Positions 8,687 through 19,134 of a DNA stretch of 30,317 nucleotides are shown piece after piece. The notes beneath the pieces were generated by a model. It was not told the origin of the DNA, searched no databases, and saw nothing but the letters and a program-made list of their open reading frames with translations. The stretch comes from Fonticula-like sp. SCN 57-25 (lineage: Eukaryota; Nucleariida; Rotosphaerida), in the NCBI GenBank assembly GCA_001724245.1, contig MEDX01000069.1:1-30317 (forward strand), in the 5' to 3' direction. Every line of letters starts with the position of its first letter. Position 1 is the first letter of the stretch. A program made the translations under genes and the position numbers.

Positions 8687-9443
8687 CTAGCGGTTAATCT
8701 CCTTGCACTTTGAGGCGGCGACCGTGTCCACGTCCTTGATCCTGTCGTCGACGATCTTCTGGATGGCCTTTTCAGCGCGCTTGACGTCGTCCTTGGGGAG
8801 CGCCTTGCTATGCTTGTTGAGGTCCTTGAGCGCGGCCTGCCGCAGGTTGCGGACGCTCACGCGGCACTTTTCCGCGTGCTTCTCGACCATCTTGACCATG
8901 CTGTCGCGGTACTCGGTCGTCGGCCGCGGGATCGGCACGCGGATGGCGTTCTTGTCCACAACAGGGTTCAGGTTCAGGCCGGCCGACTGAATGCTCGAGG
9001 ACACAACGCCCGTCTGCGTCGGGTCAAACACGTTCACCATCAGCGTCTGGGGGTCTTTGACGAGCACCTGTGCGAGGCGCGCCAGAGGAGTGCGCTTCTC
9101 ATTGATCGTCACAGTCACAGAGTCAAGAAGCGCTACAGAAGATATAAATTATTAGTACAAACATAAAAGAGGAATGACCAGACCAAGGCGCACAGGGAGA
9201 GGCGACGCCGACGCGGAGCTGCGAGAGATCGGACTGGAGGATCTCCATCGACTTGAGGCCCTTGGACGAGAGCGGCTTGAGGATCTCGGCGTCAATGTCG
9301 ACGCTCGGGCCATCGTCTTCATCCTTCTTCGAGTCCTTCTTTTTTGAAGCAAGGAAACGCCCGCCAACGGCCACAGAGGGCGCCGAGGCCGCCGGGAAGG
9401 CACGCGCAAGCGTCCACGCAGCACCCGAGCCGCGCGCCAGCAT
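8687..9443 (-). CDS. MRRF: Mitochondrial ribosome recycling factor
   Basis: Exons 9443-9194 and 9132-8687 (intron 9133-9193, GTGCGC...actaat...TAG) give 231 aa. Splicing creates VASPSLLD, the RRF family block that follows the first long helix, which fixes both splice sites. The N-terminus (MLARGSGAAWTLARAFPAAS) looks like a mitochondrial presequence. A Lys/Asp-rich spacer follows, then the three-helix-bundle RRF domain with NPVVDKNAIRVPIPRPT and YRDSMVKMVEKHAEKCRVSV. With EF-G2, RRF splits mitochondrial ribosomes after termination. The gene converges with KTI12; a CACGTG lies 7 nt upstream of its ATG. Confidence is high from several family blocks and normal length. Confidence 0.95.
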
Positions 9444-9776
9444 CCTCGATCACGTGACTACTATGCAAACTACCCTGCAAACTGGACCGGTATAAAGTCA
9501 ACCGCGCCGACGACCTAATCGCCCAGTGTCGCCTGTCCGTTGCTGTGGATCGCGCTTGCTGTGCCCTTGCTGTTGTCTGGAGCGCCTTTTATTGTGCACC
9601 TGCCTATTCATATTGGGCTGAAACTCTCTTTATTTTCATTTTGGCGCGAGGTCAGACTTGCGCCGTCCCCTGACCAAGTTTGCGAATTTTGTCTGCGTCA
9701 TCCCCAGGTGGACGCGTCGAGTTTTTATTGAAGAGCGTGAAAGTCTCCTTGTACACGCGCTTGCTCTCTGCCAGCC
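9444..9776. promoter_or_regulatory. Divergent promoter region, MRRF (-) and CTL transporter (+)
   Basis: This 333-nt gap has no ORF with recognisable homology. It contains TCACGTGA at 9450-9457, beside the MRRF ATG, and TATAAA at 9491-9496. The TATAAA is about 280 nt before the CTL ATG, so a long or spliced CTL 5' UTR is possible. I see nothing else in it. Confidence 0.5.
9451..9456. promoter_or_regulatory. CACGTG element at the MRRF start
   Basis: It sits inside the 8-nt palindrome TCACGTGA, 7 nt from the MRRF start codon and within the divergent promoter. It is the longest palindromic form of this element in the window. Confidence 0.4.
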
Positions 9777-11692
9777 ATGGAGGCCATTGAAAAGTCGGTG
9801 AATGCGGCCGCGTCGGTGCGTCTGCTCGCTCTTGTTTAGTTTGCAGGTGACTGATTCGCGCTTGCAGAAGCACTTTGAAAGCATGCAGATGCCGGTATGA
9901 CGCCCGGGTCTCGTCCCTGCCTCGGCACTCGTTGCCTCCATTGATGACTTACCCATTGACTTGTAGAGTTCCGACGATGACCGCGGGGAGCTTCTTATTC
10001 AGCCGTCTCCTCATGTACCTACGCCCTGATGCTCTCGCCGCTGCTGACTAACGGTTGCATCCAGGTTTTCCAAGGCGTGTCGACGTATCGACCCTTCCGC
10101 GACGTCCACTTTGGCGTCGTCTTTGTCTTGTGTCTTCTTTCCGTAGCGCTCACCGGGATCATTCTCGCGGCAAAGTTTGCGGTGCGCTTTTAATCTCCAT
10201 CTTGCCTCTCACTGACTCTGCCTATCAGAGTGTACCAGGGTCGAGCTACTGGTTCGACGTGTTCGCCGGCTCGGTCGGCACGCTTGTTCTTGTCTTTCTA
10301 ATTGTCGTGCTTGGCGGCGCGCTTTGGCTGCTCGCGTTCCGCCGCACGGCGCGCATGTCCACATGGTTTGCCGTGGTAGTGACGCCCGTGCTGCTCTTTG
10401 CGGCGGGCGTGGCGATCATTGCCAAGGAGATGAGCGCACGTGGTTCGTGCGGGTCTGGTCCCGAGTGCGCCTCTTCGTCATCATCGTGCGCGCTCTTTTC
10501 GCCCATTTCCTGTTGCTAACGGCCTGGTAGGACTCTTTTGCTGATGGGGTCGACTGCGCTGGTCCTCTCGGTGGTCACCTCGCTTGCGGCGTACTTTTGG
10601 CGGACGCAGATCCGCGACAGTATCCGCGTGCTTCAGCTTGCGTGCAGCGTGCTGCAGACGCACCCACAGCTCGTGGCGCTTAGCATCGTGCTGACGGTGG
10701 TGCTCGTGTGCTTCACGGTCGTGTGGATGTACCTCTTTGTTTGGCTCTTTTACCTCGCCGAGCAGGACGAGAACGGCATGTATGGGCAGCTGAATGGCGG
10801 CACATTCGTGGCGATCGCCTTTTTCCTGCTTGTCTACTTTTGGACGGCGGCGCTCATCGACTATGGCTCAAAGTTTATCATCTCTGGCGTCACGTCGCAC
10901 TGGTACTTTCACCGCCACGACATTCTGCGTAACCGCAGCAACCCGATGTTTACCTTCTTGCGCCTCTCTGCGACGTCGTCCTTTGGCTCGCTTGCCTTTG
11001 CGGCGCTCGTGCTCAGCTCGGTCCAGCTGCTGCGCTACTTTGTCGACCACGTGCTGCGGCGGCTGTCTGGCGCCTCAAAGCTCATGGCCTGCTGCTGCTC
11101 GGGCATCCTTCACCTGCTCGAGGCGCTCATTGCAAAGGTGAGCGCCTACAGCATTGCCCGCATGGCCATCTCGGGCGACGGCTTCTGCGACTCGGTTGGC
11201 TTTATCGCCGACATGCTCCCGCGCGCAAAGATGATGGCCGCCATCAACGTGCTCGCCACGACGCTGCTCGGCATGTGGAATCTTGCTTTTGCATTTGTGT
11301 GCGGCGCCCTCGCGATGGCCATCGGAGCAGTTTTGAACGGCAGCGTCAGCTCGACCGCCGCCATCGTCGTGTTTGCCACAGCAGTCGCTTTTTGCGTCAT
11401 GCGGTTCTACACGGGAATGCTCACCGCAATGTGCGATCCCATTGGTGTTTTGTTGGCTATATGCTGATTGGTTGATTTAGTGCCGACACGCTGCTCGTGT
11501 GCTTCCTCGTCGAGACAGAGGTCGTCAGCATGACGGGGTCGACCGACACGGTACGCGAATAGCATTAAGGTACCCTTTTTGCTCACACATGTGTAGGACA
11601 ACGGGGCGATCAATGTTGTGTTTTCAGAGGCGGCCGCCGCAAAGGAGGCTGCCATGGACCATTCGATAATCTACCAGCCAGCGCAGGTTTAG
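9777..11692 (+). CDS. Choline transporter-like (CTL/SLC44, PNS1-type) membrane protein
   Basis: Eight exons are modelled: 9777-9815, 9868-9894, 9967-10014, 10065-10181, 10229-10464, 10531-11430, 11481-11550 and 11597-11692, giving 510 aa. All phases agree. The first three exons are tiny (13, 9 and 16 codons) and encode a polar cytosolic tail. YRPFRDVHFGVVFVL opens the first TM. Family features follow: RTQIRDSIRVLQLACSVL after TM4, the middle TMs, SHWYFHRHD, and FGSLAFAALVLSSVQLLRYF, then ADTLLVCFLVETEV near the end. CTL proteins move choline or ethanolamine, or act in lipid metabolism, at plasma or organelle membranes; the substrate here is unproven. The end of exon 5 is ambiguous: a GT at 10447 also keeps phase, but GTGCGC at 10465 fits the local consensus better. 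Confidence 0.9.
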
Positions 11693-11869
11693 CTTCGCAC
11701 ACATGTCTGTAATCTACTTTTGTTTGTAATAATATCCATCGCTGTTTATTGCGCCTTTCGCACATAGTTTAGACTGTACATCATCAATCATCATAGGAAA
11801 AATACGGCCGCCACAAGGGAACCATCATACTCACAATCAAAAATCACCATCATTTATCAGCATTGCCAG
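11693..11869. other. Intergenic region between convergent CTL and orphan gene
   Basis: This 177-nt AT-rich gap lies between two stop codons. It presumably holds both 3' UTRs. No RNA gene or repeat was seen. Confidence 0.5.
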
Positions 11870-12892
11870 CTAGCTAGGCGGCGCCTTTAACCGCATAAAC
11901 CCAGCAAACCGGATAATAGTAGCGACCAAGTGCGCCGTTACGCGGTGATCGCCGTGCGGAATTGCAATGCTCTTCTCGCCGCCAAACATGTCCTCGATCA
12001 TCTGCGCATCCCGCTCGCCGATCGCGTCCGCCATCTGCGCAGGAACCACAAGGAGCGGCACCACGGCAGCCCGCTCGCCCACCGTCACGGCACAGTTTCT
12101 CAAAAGCTGCTCGAGGTCGCTCTGCATCTGCGGCGCAGGGAGCATACGCTTGCCGATGCGCACCATCTGGGCCGGCGGTAGCGCGGTAGCCGCGTCGGCG
12201 GGGCTGCGCGCCAGGATCAGCGCGGGCTCCTCGTCAAGCGGCAACACAGCCCGCGGCGTCTCGCCCGACAGATCAACTGCGGGAATTGTTGAGAAAGTAC
12301 TGCGGGAAGCGGCGAGCTGCTCCACCAGGTGCGCGAGGAGGCGCGTGCGGACGTGCCACGGAAGGTCCGGCCGCACAAACACCTTTTCACGAAAGAGCGT
12401 CGAGGGCATATCTAGATAAGCGTTAATGCAAGCCCACATATGGTTGAAAAGCAGCGTACTTGACCGAGCGCATTGCTGGATTACGTCAGAGTGGGCGGCG
12501 AGCCACACGGCGCGGCCGCGGCGCGTCTGCCACTCGTCCGGCACAAGCCACAGGCGCTTCTCCTCTGGATGATATACGCGAATGAAGCGCAAAAGAAAGG
12601 CTACGCGACAATGTAACATCAGCATAGGGAAACTAAGGAAAGAGAAGACATACCCGTTGGGAAGCTCGCGCGCAGGATGGCGCACAGCCGACGGGGGCTC
12701 CCAAGCGTCATGGCTGGAAAAGAGGTGATCAGTATGTGTCGCCGTTCGATCACACTTGCCGCAAAGACAAGATCGTATCGTACCGTGCATATTGTACTGG
12801 GGCAGTGGCGGTGCGGCAGCGCGCGCAGCCGAGGCCAACTGAGGAGCCCCGCGCGGCAGGATCGCGCGCCCCGCCATGGTGCTGACGTTCAT
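11870..12892 (-). CDS. Unrecognised, possibly mitochondrial protein
   Basis: My model has exons 12892-12784, 12713-12654 and 12600-11870, giving 299 aa. The introns are 70 nt (GTACGA...ctgat...CAG) and 53 nt (GTATGT...ctgat...TAG). The frame also stays open straight through both, because their lengths cancel (70+53=123), so an unspliced reading of 340 aa cannot be excluded by frame alone. I prefer the spliced model because splice and branch signals are present at both. The N-terminus MNVSTMAGRAILPRGAPQL is Arg/Ala-rich without acids, like a mitochondrial presequence. The body contains FLLRFIRVYHPEEKRLWLV and many Trp/Arg residues; there are no clear TM segments or known motifs. I do not recognise a family. 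A mitochondrial ribosome-associated or RNA-metabolism protein is a guess. It is divergent from the CSC1 gene, 66 nt apart. Confidence 0.6.
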   Translation of the reverse strand: MNVSTMAGRAILPRGAPQLASAARAAAPPLPQYNMHGTIRSCLCGKCDRTATHTDHLFSSHDAWEPPSAVRHPARELPNGYVFSFLSFPMLMLHCRVAFLLRFIRVYHPEEKRLWLVPDEWQTRRGRAVWLAAHSDVIQQCARSSTLLFNHMWACINAYLDMPSTLFREKVFVRPDLPWHVRTRLLAHLVEQLAASRSTFSTIPAVDLSGETPRAVLPLDEEPALILARSPADAATALPPAQMVRIGKRMLPAPQMQSDLEQLLRNCAVTVGERAAVVPLLVVPAQMADAIGERDAQMIEDMFGGEKSIAIPHGDHRVTAHLVATIIRFAGFMRLKAPPS

Positions 12893-12958
12893 AGCAAACT
12901 CAGCTGCAATCTGACACGTGACAATCGAAAGCAGCTGCCGCAGCTCCTGCCCAGCATC
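12893..12958. promoter_or_regulatory. 66-nt divergent promoter with central CACGTG
   Basis: The whole gap between the minus-strand orphan ATG and the CSC1 ATG is 66 nt. CACGTG lies at 12915-12920, 22 nt from one ATG and 38 nt from the other. This is very compact for two eukaryotic promoters. Confidence 0.5.
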
Positions 12959-15927
12959 ATGGAGGAAGCTGAGATGGCGAGCAGTCCCAACTCTGGGAGT
13001 GACTTTCTTGTAAGTTTCTTGTTCAACTTTGCTATTTGCATTCTTCTTATCATTGCGTTCTTGATCTTTCGCCGGCGCCTTTCGTTCTTTTTCTTTCCCA
13101 ATGTCAAAGAGCAACCGGTTGAGAGCGAGCCGGACGGCGTCGACCCCCCTGGCCTCTTTGGCTGGGTCAAGCCGACGTGGAGCACCCCGCTCGTGTGGTT
13201 TCAGCGGAACCGCGGCCTGGACGCCCTGCTGTATCTGCGCTTCCTAAAGTCGTGCATCGCCCTCTTTGCAGTTAACAGCCTCATCGGCCTCGTCATCCTC
13301 ATACCGACCAACGCAGCGGGCGGCAACAACAAGCTCCCGCAAGACAACCCCCTCCACGTTTCCGGGCTAGACGTTATCAGCATGGCAAACATCTCTCCGG
13401 GCTCTGATCTCTATTGGGGTGCGCTATAATTTCATTTATTTGTGTTCGTTACGTGTAACTTTGCAGCTTGGCCGTTGGCCATCAGTTAGTGTTGCTATAT
13501 TCCCCTTACTTGTGTTTTATTTACATTATTGCGCTTCGTATTTTACTTTGTGGACCTTTATTTCCCATTTTCTGCCTCCTTCAAACACTAATGCCGCGCT
13601 TCAGTCCACGCCGTCTGCGTTGTTCTCATCACGACGCTCGCGATTGCCGGCACGTACCGCCAGTACCTTGGCTACGCTCGCCTGCGCTTCCAGTACCGCC
13701 ACGAGGACACGATCTACAACCGCTCTGTCCTTGCCACGAATGTGAACTTCCGCGAGCCCGAGTCGTCTTTCCCCACAAAAGACAAAGTGGCTCTCGTCCG
13801 CCGCCGCTTTGAGGAGGTCTTCCCTTCGCGCGTCACCGCCGTGTCGCTCCCCCGCCACGACGCCGACCTCATTAACCTTCGCAAGCGCGAGACGAGCCTG
13901 CGCATCAAGCTGACGCGCGCGTGCCTCAAGCAGCACAAGGCCAAGAAGCCGCTGACGCACCGCACCGGCACGCTCGGCTGCTCCGGCCCGACCGTCGAGA
14001 CGATCCCGTACCTCCGCGAGCAGCTCGAGGACGTGCAGGAGCAGATCACGGCGATGCAGGCCAACGAGCACGCGCCGCTGGCCCGGGTCGCGCTCATCAC
14101 GTTCGCCGAGCAGCAGGACGCCCGCGACTGCGTCAAGCTCGGCAAGCTCGACGGACGCAGGAACTCGCCGCTGCGCACGCTCCAGCAGGCCGGCAGCGCC
14201 GCCGTCGCGGTCGGCCAGTCGGTTGGAAAGTCGGTCCTGCAGGCCGGCCAGACCGTCTCGCGCGTCTTTACAAAGAACGACAAGACGGCCGACAGCAGCG
14301 ACGATGCCACCGACGAGGCCGGCGAGCATGACGAGCACGCGCATGAAAAGGACGAGCACTACACTGATGCCGGCGCCGCCGCCGAGGAGGATGACCGGAC
14401 GCCGCTCATGTCGCCGGTCCAAATCGATCCTACTGGCTCTGTGGCGGAGCGTTTCAGCGGCGCAATGTCGCTCAAGCGCGGCCCCGAGTACAGCAACGTC
14501 TTCTGGGAGTTTATCCACGTGCACAGCGCGCGCGCCGCTGCGAGCCAGGCGCTGTCGTGGATCCTGCTCATCTTCCTCTTCTTCTTCTGGGCGATCCCCG
14601 TGTCGGCCATCCAGGCGCTCGGCAACCTTCGCGAGCTGGCGGAGAACCCGGCCTTTTCATGGCTCATCCCGTTCCTCGACTTTGTCGGCCCGACCATCGA
14701 GTCATGGATCAACGCGTACCTGCCGTCGCTCTTGCTCGTCCTGCTCATGTCGCTCGTCGTGCCCATCATCAAGTTCATTACGTTCAGGGAGGGGCACCCG
14801 ACGTACGCGAGGGCAAACAAGCTTGTGCTCGACCGCTTCTTTACATTCCTCGTCCTTAACGTCTTCCTCGTCACGACGATTGCTGGCTCGCTGCTATCGC
14901 AGATTTCCGACATTCTGAACGGCGAGACGACCGTCGCGCTCATTCTCGCGCAGACGCTGCCGTCGCAGGGAGCGTTCTTTGTCGAGTACATCATGGTCAA
15001 GTTTACATTCGTCGCCATGGAGCTGCTGCGCGCCGACATCTTTTTCCTGCAGTGCGCAATACCCATACGTTGGTTGCACGGCCGCTTACACATCTTTTGG
15101 TCTATCGTTTCTCTAATTTAGGCGCTTCCGTCGACTGATTCTGAGTTCGTCGCCGAACCCGCCGCGCGACCTCAACTACGCGTCGCGCTACGGCTGGGAC
15201 CTTCTCGTCGTCGTCATCTCGCTCACCTACTCGGTCATGGTACGCCGCCCACATGGTTCATTCCTTGCTGACACACTCTTTTCCAGTTCCCGCTCATTTC
15301 CATCTTTGCCACGGCGTACTTTATCTTTGCCTACTTTGTGCACCGCCACAACTTTTTGTTCATCCACAAGCCGCGCGTCCACTCTGGCGGCGCGCTCTGG
15401 AGCCGCACATACCGCAACATTATCTTTGGCCTGTGCATCTTCCAGGTACGCCCCACGTGGCCTGTTAGGCTTGTCTGACATGTTTATGATAGTTTACGAT
15501 GATTGGCGCGCTGTCGCTCGCGAGCTCGACGGCGACGATCCTTGTCGCGCTCAACTTGCTTGTGTCGCTCTATCTGGCGTACAAGGCGCACAATCTGTCG
15601 CTCAAGGTGCGCAAGGACGGCGCGCTGGCGCCCGGCGAGCGCCTGCTGCCGTTCAAGTTTTCCGAGCGTCTCAACGACCTCATCAGCGACGAGTCGACGC
15701 AGCTCGTCGAGCGCCACTTGCCGCGCTCTTATGGTCGCCTGCTCACGCCCGAGGCGGCTGCCATCGCGGCGGCCGCGCAGGCAGCGAACGACGCAGAGTA
15801 CTACGCTGAGCCGGCGCTCATCCCAATCATCCACTTCGTCGAGCCGGTCGTCGGCAGCCACGACGCCGATGCCGAGCAGCTGGAGCCGTCCAGGGAGAGC
15901 CTCGCGAGGGTCTCCATGACCGTCTAA
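12959..15927 (+). CDS. CSC1: CSC1/OSCA/TMEM63-like calcium-permeable cation channel
   Basis: Exons are 12959-13418, 13605-15051, 15122-15239, 15287-15445 and 15493-15927, giving 872 aa with agreeing phases. The N-terminal module has a first TM at ~19-41 and the motif RNRGLDALLYLRFLK, and continues through two more TMs. A large cytosolic domain (PHM7-type) follows. It contains VNFREPESS and a long acidic, His-containing insert (about DKTADSSDD to AEEDDRTPL). The 7-TM region follows, starting near FWEFIHVHSARAAASQALSW and including PRDLNYASRYGWDLL and TYSVM/FPLISIFATAYF. Family members are osmo- and mechanosensitive channels in plasma or organelle membranes. The intron at 13419-13604 is long (186 nt). 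For intron 2 a 5' site at 15073 also keeps frame; the GTGCGC at 15052 fits better. Confidence 0.92.
13419..13604 (+). other. Long (186-nt) intron 1 of the CSC1 gene
   Basis: It begins GTGCGC and ends actaatgccgcgcttCAG. It joins SDLYW to VHAVCVV, matching the family without a gap. An internal CAG at ~13467 could define a small cassette exon, but its branch site would be too close and the extra residues fit the family less well. Confidence 0.7.
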
Positions 15928-16251
15928 GCGGCTTTTCTATCATCTTCAGGTAGCTTTTAGAATACGCCATGCTGGCTGTGCTAGCATTCATATGCCTTCT
16001 CATTCGACCGCCACTTGGCCTCACCATCCAGTCTATCTGTTCATGCATGTTTATTGCTCACCAATACAATACTGTACATTTCGCGAGTGACTCCAATGTG
16101 TCCACATCGAGTGCCGCATGGCGGCAGAGGCGCCCAGAGAGTCAGTCTACAAAAGCCAAAAAATAATCATCATAGTAATACGTGACAAAAAAACACCATC
16201 AGCTGCTCTACCATACACGTGTCCTGCGGTTATGCGCGCCCGCTAGGAATA
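15928..16251. other. Intergenic region between convergent CSC1 and SGF73 genes
   Basis: This 324-nt stretch lies between two stop codons. It presumably contains both 3' UTRs. A CACGTG at 16216-16221 lies here, far from any start, so it is not a promoter element by position. One 65-codon open frame (15969-16166) has no homology I can see and is probably chance. Confidence 0.5.
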
Positions 16252-19123
16252 CTACTGGTGGTGCATGGCCCCGCCTGGTGGAGGCCGCTGAGTCTGGCCG
16301 TTCATACCTGGCTGCGCGCCAGGCTGTCCCGCAATCCCCGGTGGTACCATCCTGCGAGCTGCTGCGGACGCGTTCGTGGCCATGGGCGACACGCCGCCCG
16401 CGACACCGCCCGGCGGCCGCATGCGGTTCATGCCCATCACGGCGGCAGGGCTAACGCCCCCCATACCCGGTGGCATAGCGGGGCGCGCCTGTGGCCGGAC
16501 GCCCATCGGGAGCGCCGCTCCATCGGGGACGCGCCGCTGCATGCCGGCGCCGGGCATCACTCCGGCCGGACCAACACCGCCTTGCATCTGCGGACGCATG
16601 CCGGGAGGAACGCCGGGGCCGACGCCATTCGGCTGCTGGAGGGCCTTCCGAGCGGCAGCTGCGGCGGCCACTGCGGCGGGCGACTGGGCCTGCGCGCCAC
16701 CGACGGGATTGACAAGTGCGCCGGGCGTCGACGCGACGGCGCCAGCGAGCCGCGCCGCGTTGGCATTCGGGAGAGCACCGGGCGTGCCGACGGCAGACGG
16801 CGTCCCGGGCGTGCCCTGCTTCATCTTCTTCTTGGTCTTGCCGACGCCGGCGCCAGGAACTGGAGGAACGCCAGTGCCCGCGCCCTTTTGCGCAGCGCCG
16901 ACACCGCCGGCAGCCGCCGCCGCGCCCTTGAGCCCCGCGCCAGGTCCAAGCCCGGCCCCAGGCCCCGCCGCTGCCCCTCCTTGTCCTGCGACGCCCTCGC
17001 CCGCACCTGCGCCAGCCGCCCCCGGCCCCGCGCTCGAGGCAAGGATGCCCGGCGGCACCTGGTGCTGGTAGCTGCGCCGATGCGTCGGCGGCATCGGGCG
17101 GCCGCTCGAGTGGCGGCTAAACACGTCCACAAACATTGTGCGCCACTGTTTAAAAAGTCGGGGAAAGGGCGCTGTGTCAGCAAGATAACATCAAATAAGC
17201 ACTGTGCGTACGCGGTCGTAGTTGCTCTGCCGCCATGCGTTCGAGTACGTCTTTGTCGCAAGTGGGACGGGCCGGTGCAGCATGATCGACTCTGCGATGG
17301 CGTTCATGTCGTCATCCGTCTCGACGCCGTCATCGACGCTGGACCGACGGTCGCCGGTGCCGCCACTAAGCCCGCGCATTAGCCACACGGAAGCAAAAAG
17401 GCACGAAACGTACGATGTAGGCTTGACGGTCACGGTGCTCGTGCCGTCGCCTTTGCCGTCCTTGGCCGCGCGAAGCTCGTCGAACGCGCGGCTGCGGCCC
17501 ACGACGGCGCGCTTCATCGTCACCGTATGTGTCTATTGAAGCGTCAACAACACGTCAAAACAAGCAAGATAGGCGCGCACCTTGCATGTCGTGAGCGAGC
17601 GCGTGCACGGCTGGTTGTTGGGCGGCTGCAGAACGCCGCAGTGGCGGTCGAGGTCGAGCGGCACTGCACAAAACGTTTAGCGTGGATTAACATGACGAAA
17701 AAAGGCGCACCCTTGCCGCGCGTCCCCTTGCCCTCCTTCTTCTTGGCCGACCCGTCGCTCTCGACGACGACCGCAGTGGGCGTCGAAGGCGTGGGAGTCG
17801 GCGTGGTGGGGACAGCCACAGCGTCGCGCGCCTTGCCCTTGGCGTCGGGGTCCTTGGCCACTGCGGCAGCAGCGTTAGTCACGCAGCAGCAAAAATAAAC
17901 GGCGGCGTACTCTTGCGCTTCTTGCCAGAGGGCGCGCTCTGGCCAGCCGACGGCGCCTTGGGGCATTGGGCTAAAAGAAAGAGTCAACAAGAAATTTCAC
18001 TACCAATAATGTAACGTACCGAAATGCTGGGTGAAATTCGACTGCTTGATGGGCTTTTCGCACGCCTTGCAGACGATGACCACGAGGTCATCCGTCAACG
18101 GCGTCCAGCCAAAGACGCTCATCTCGGACTTTTTGAAGCGAACAGACGTGTCGGCCGGTAGCGGCGTCGCCTGAAGAGGTGCGAGGCTGTTGGCCACCTG
18201 CTGCTCAAGCATGTCGCCGTAAGCGGACCAGGTCGTGTTGTCCTTGGTCGGAAAGATGTTGCGCGACACGTCGGGGCGCGGCGAGAGCGGCAGCCAGTCC
18301 GACTCGTCAAACACGCGAAGCGCTGTCGCAATGTCGCTCGCGTTATTCGCTTGTAGAATTGTTGGCATCTGCGGCATCATTGTACCAAGCTCTGAAAAAG
18401 GGCGCAGATCAGTCTCCGCGGCCGCGTATTGAGAGACGATCGTACCGCTTTGCAGCGCCCGCAATGTTTCGTTCCGCGTGCGGATCTCGTACTTTTGGTT
18501 CCCCGCCAGCAACTCAAAATTGGCTGCACGCAGTGTCAGCGCACACCGAGTAAAAATAAAGGAATGGCGGGCGTACCGTGTTGATCGTCGACGATCTCCG
18601 CATCGGGGTTGTCAACAACTGGCAGCTTCACGCTAGACGACATTAGCGGGCGGACGGTACCGTCGATGCTCGATGGATTGATCCCGCCCTATGGATAATT
18701 ACAGCACATGAGTGTACAAAGCACAAGAGACCGCTCGGCGGGAAATCTGGTCCGCACCTGGCCACCGCTCCATGTCTGCGAGTAGCCGCCACCGCCGGCG
18801 AAGTTTGAATTAAAGGACTGCAGGTTGGCGACGCGTTCAAAGACAACAACAGCAACTGGCGGTAGAAATCAAATATAAAAATAGGTAAATCAACTAGACC
18901 AGGTTACGCTGGTGACCCTGTCCTACCGCGTCTTCTCCTCTGCACACCACGCCGAGCCGTCGCCGATGTCGCTGCCTACCTCACCGGTGCGATGATCTGG
19001 CGATGACTTGGCCACGTGTAATCGCACCCAAAACGCATGCGACTTTATATAGTCGAACGCTGACAGCGCATCGCTTTGCGGCCAAGCAGAGGCCAAGTCG
19101 GTGGGCCAGGGCGGCGTTGACAT
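16252..19123 (-). CDS. SGF73: SAGA deubiquitinase-module subunit SGF73 / ataxin-7
   Basis: Nine exons on the minus strand: 19123-18985, 18855-18758, 18688-18577, 18523-18020, 17970-17911, 17860-17711, 17663-17581, 17532-17212 and 17145-16252, giving 786 aa. All phases agree. The middle holds a C2HC finger (CKACEKPIKQSNFTQHFAQC), assembled across an intron. It is followed by a basic/Pro-Thr linker and the SCA7 domain, with PLDLDRHCGVLQ, NQPCTRSLTTCKTH and MKRAVVGRSRAFDEL built from three exons. SGF73/ATXN7 anchors the histone H2B deubiquitinase module to SAGA in the nucleus. The last exon is a ~300-residue low-complexity Gly/Pro/Ala/Met tail, reminiscent of co-activator tails. The core is certain. 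Exon 1 is not: no ATG exists between 19035 and the second exon. I joined it by GTGAGG at 18984; the start is the ATG at 19123, or 19201, which would overlap the permease. Confidence 0.88.
18856..18984 (-). other. 129-nt first intron of SGF73 (tentative)
   Basis: It begins GTGAGG and ends tttctaccgcCAG on the minus strand. It is needed because the frame of exon 2 meets a TGA just upstream and has no ATG. Its 5' site has A at +4, unlike almost all others in the window. That either marks it as a different class or shows that exon 1 is wrongly placed. Confidence 0.4.
19013..19018. promoter_or_regulatory. CACGTG in the SGF73/permease divergent region
   Basis: It lies 116 nt before the permease ATG and inside the tentative first exon of SGF73. 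A TATATAAA-like sequence lies close by at 19043-19050 (minus-strand reading), 85 nt before the permease ATG. Confidence 0.3.
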
Positions 19124-19134
19124 TCGCCGCGGAC

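Noticed and set aside
9540-9731. Hydrophobic 63-codon frame upstream of the CTL gene, suggesting a small membrane peptide.
   Set aside because: It has no ATG start at its beginning and no homology; it is probably 5' UTR or promoter DNA.
12653-13010. GTAAGT at 13010, a textbook 5' splice site early in the CSC1 gene.
   Set aside because: Reading through gives the expected first TM segment (FNFAICILLIIAFLIFRRR). Splicing there would remove it.
13468-13497. Possible cassette exon inside the 186-nt CSC1 intron.
   Set aside because: The branch site would lie only about five bases from the AG, and the added residues disturb a family-conserved junction.
15052-15121. GTTGCA at 15073 as the 5' site of CSC1 intron 2.
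   Set aside because: GTGCGC at 15052 has the same phase, fits the local consensus and gives a better family match.
15969-16166. 65-codon frame between CSC1 and SGF73 with a hydrophobic start.
   Set aside because: It lies in a 3' UTR region with no splice partner or homology and a Ser-rich random-looking end.
16219-17382. 387-codon plus-strand frame opposite the SGF73 last exons.
   Set aside because: It is antisense to a low-complexity Gly/Pro/Ala tail, whose GC-rich codons leave all frames open. The SCA7 domain on the minus strand fixes the real gene.
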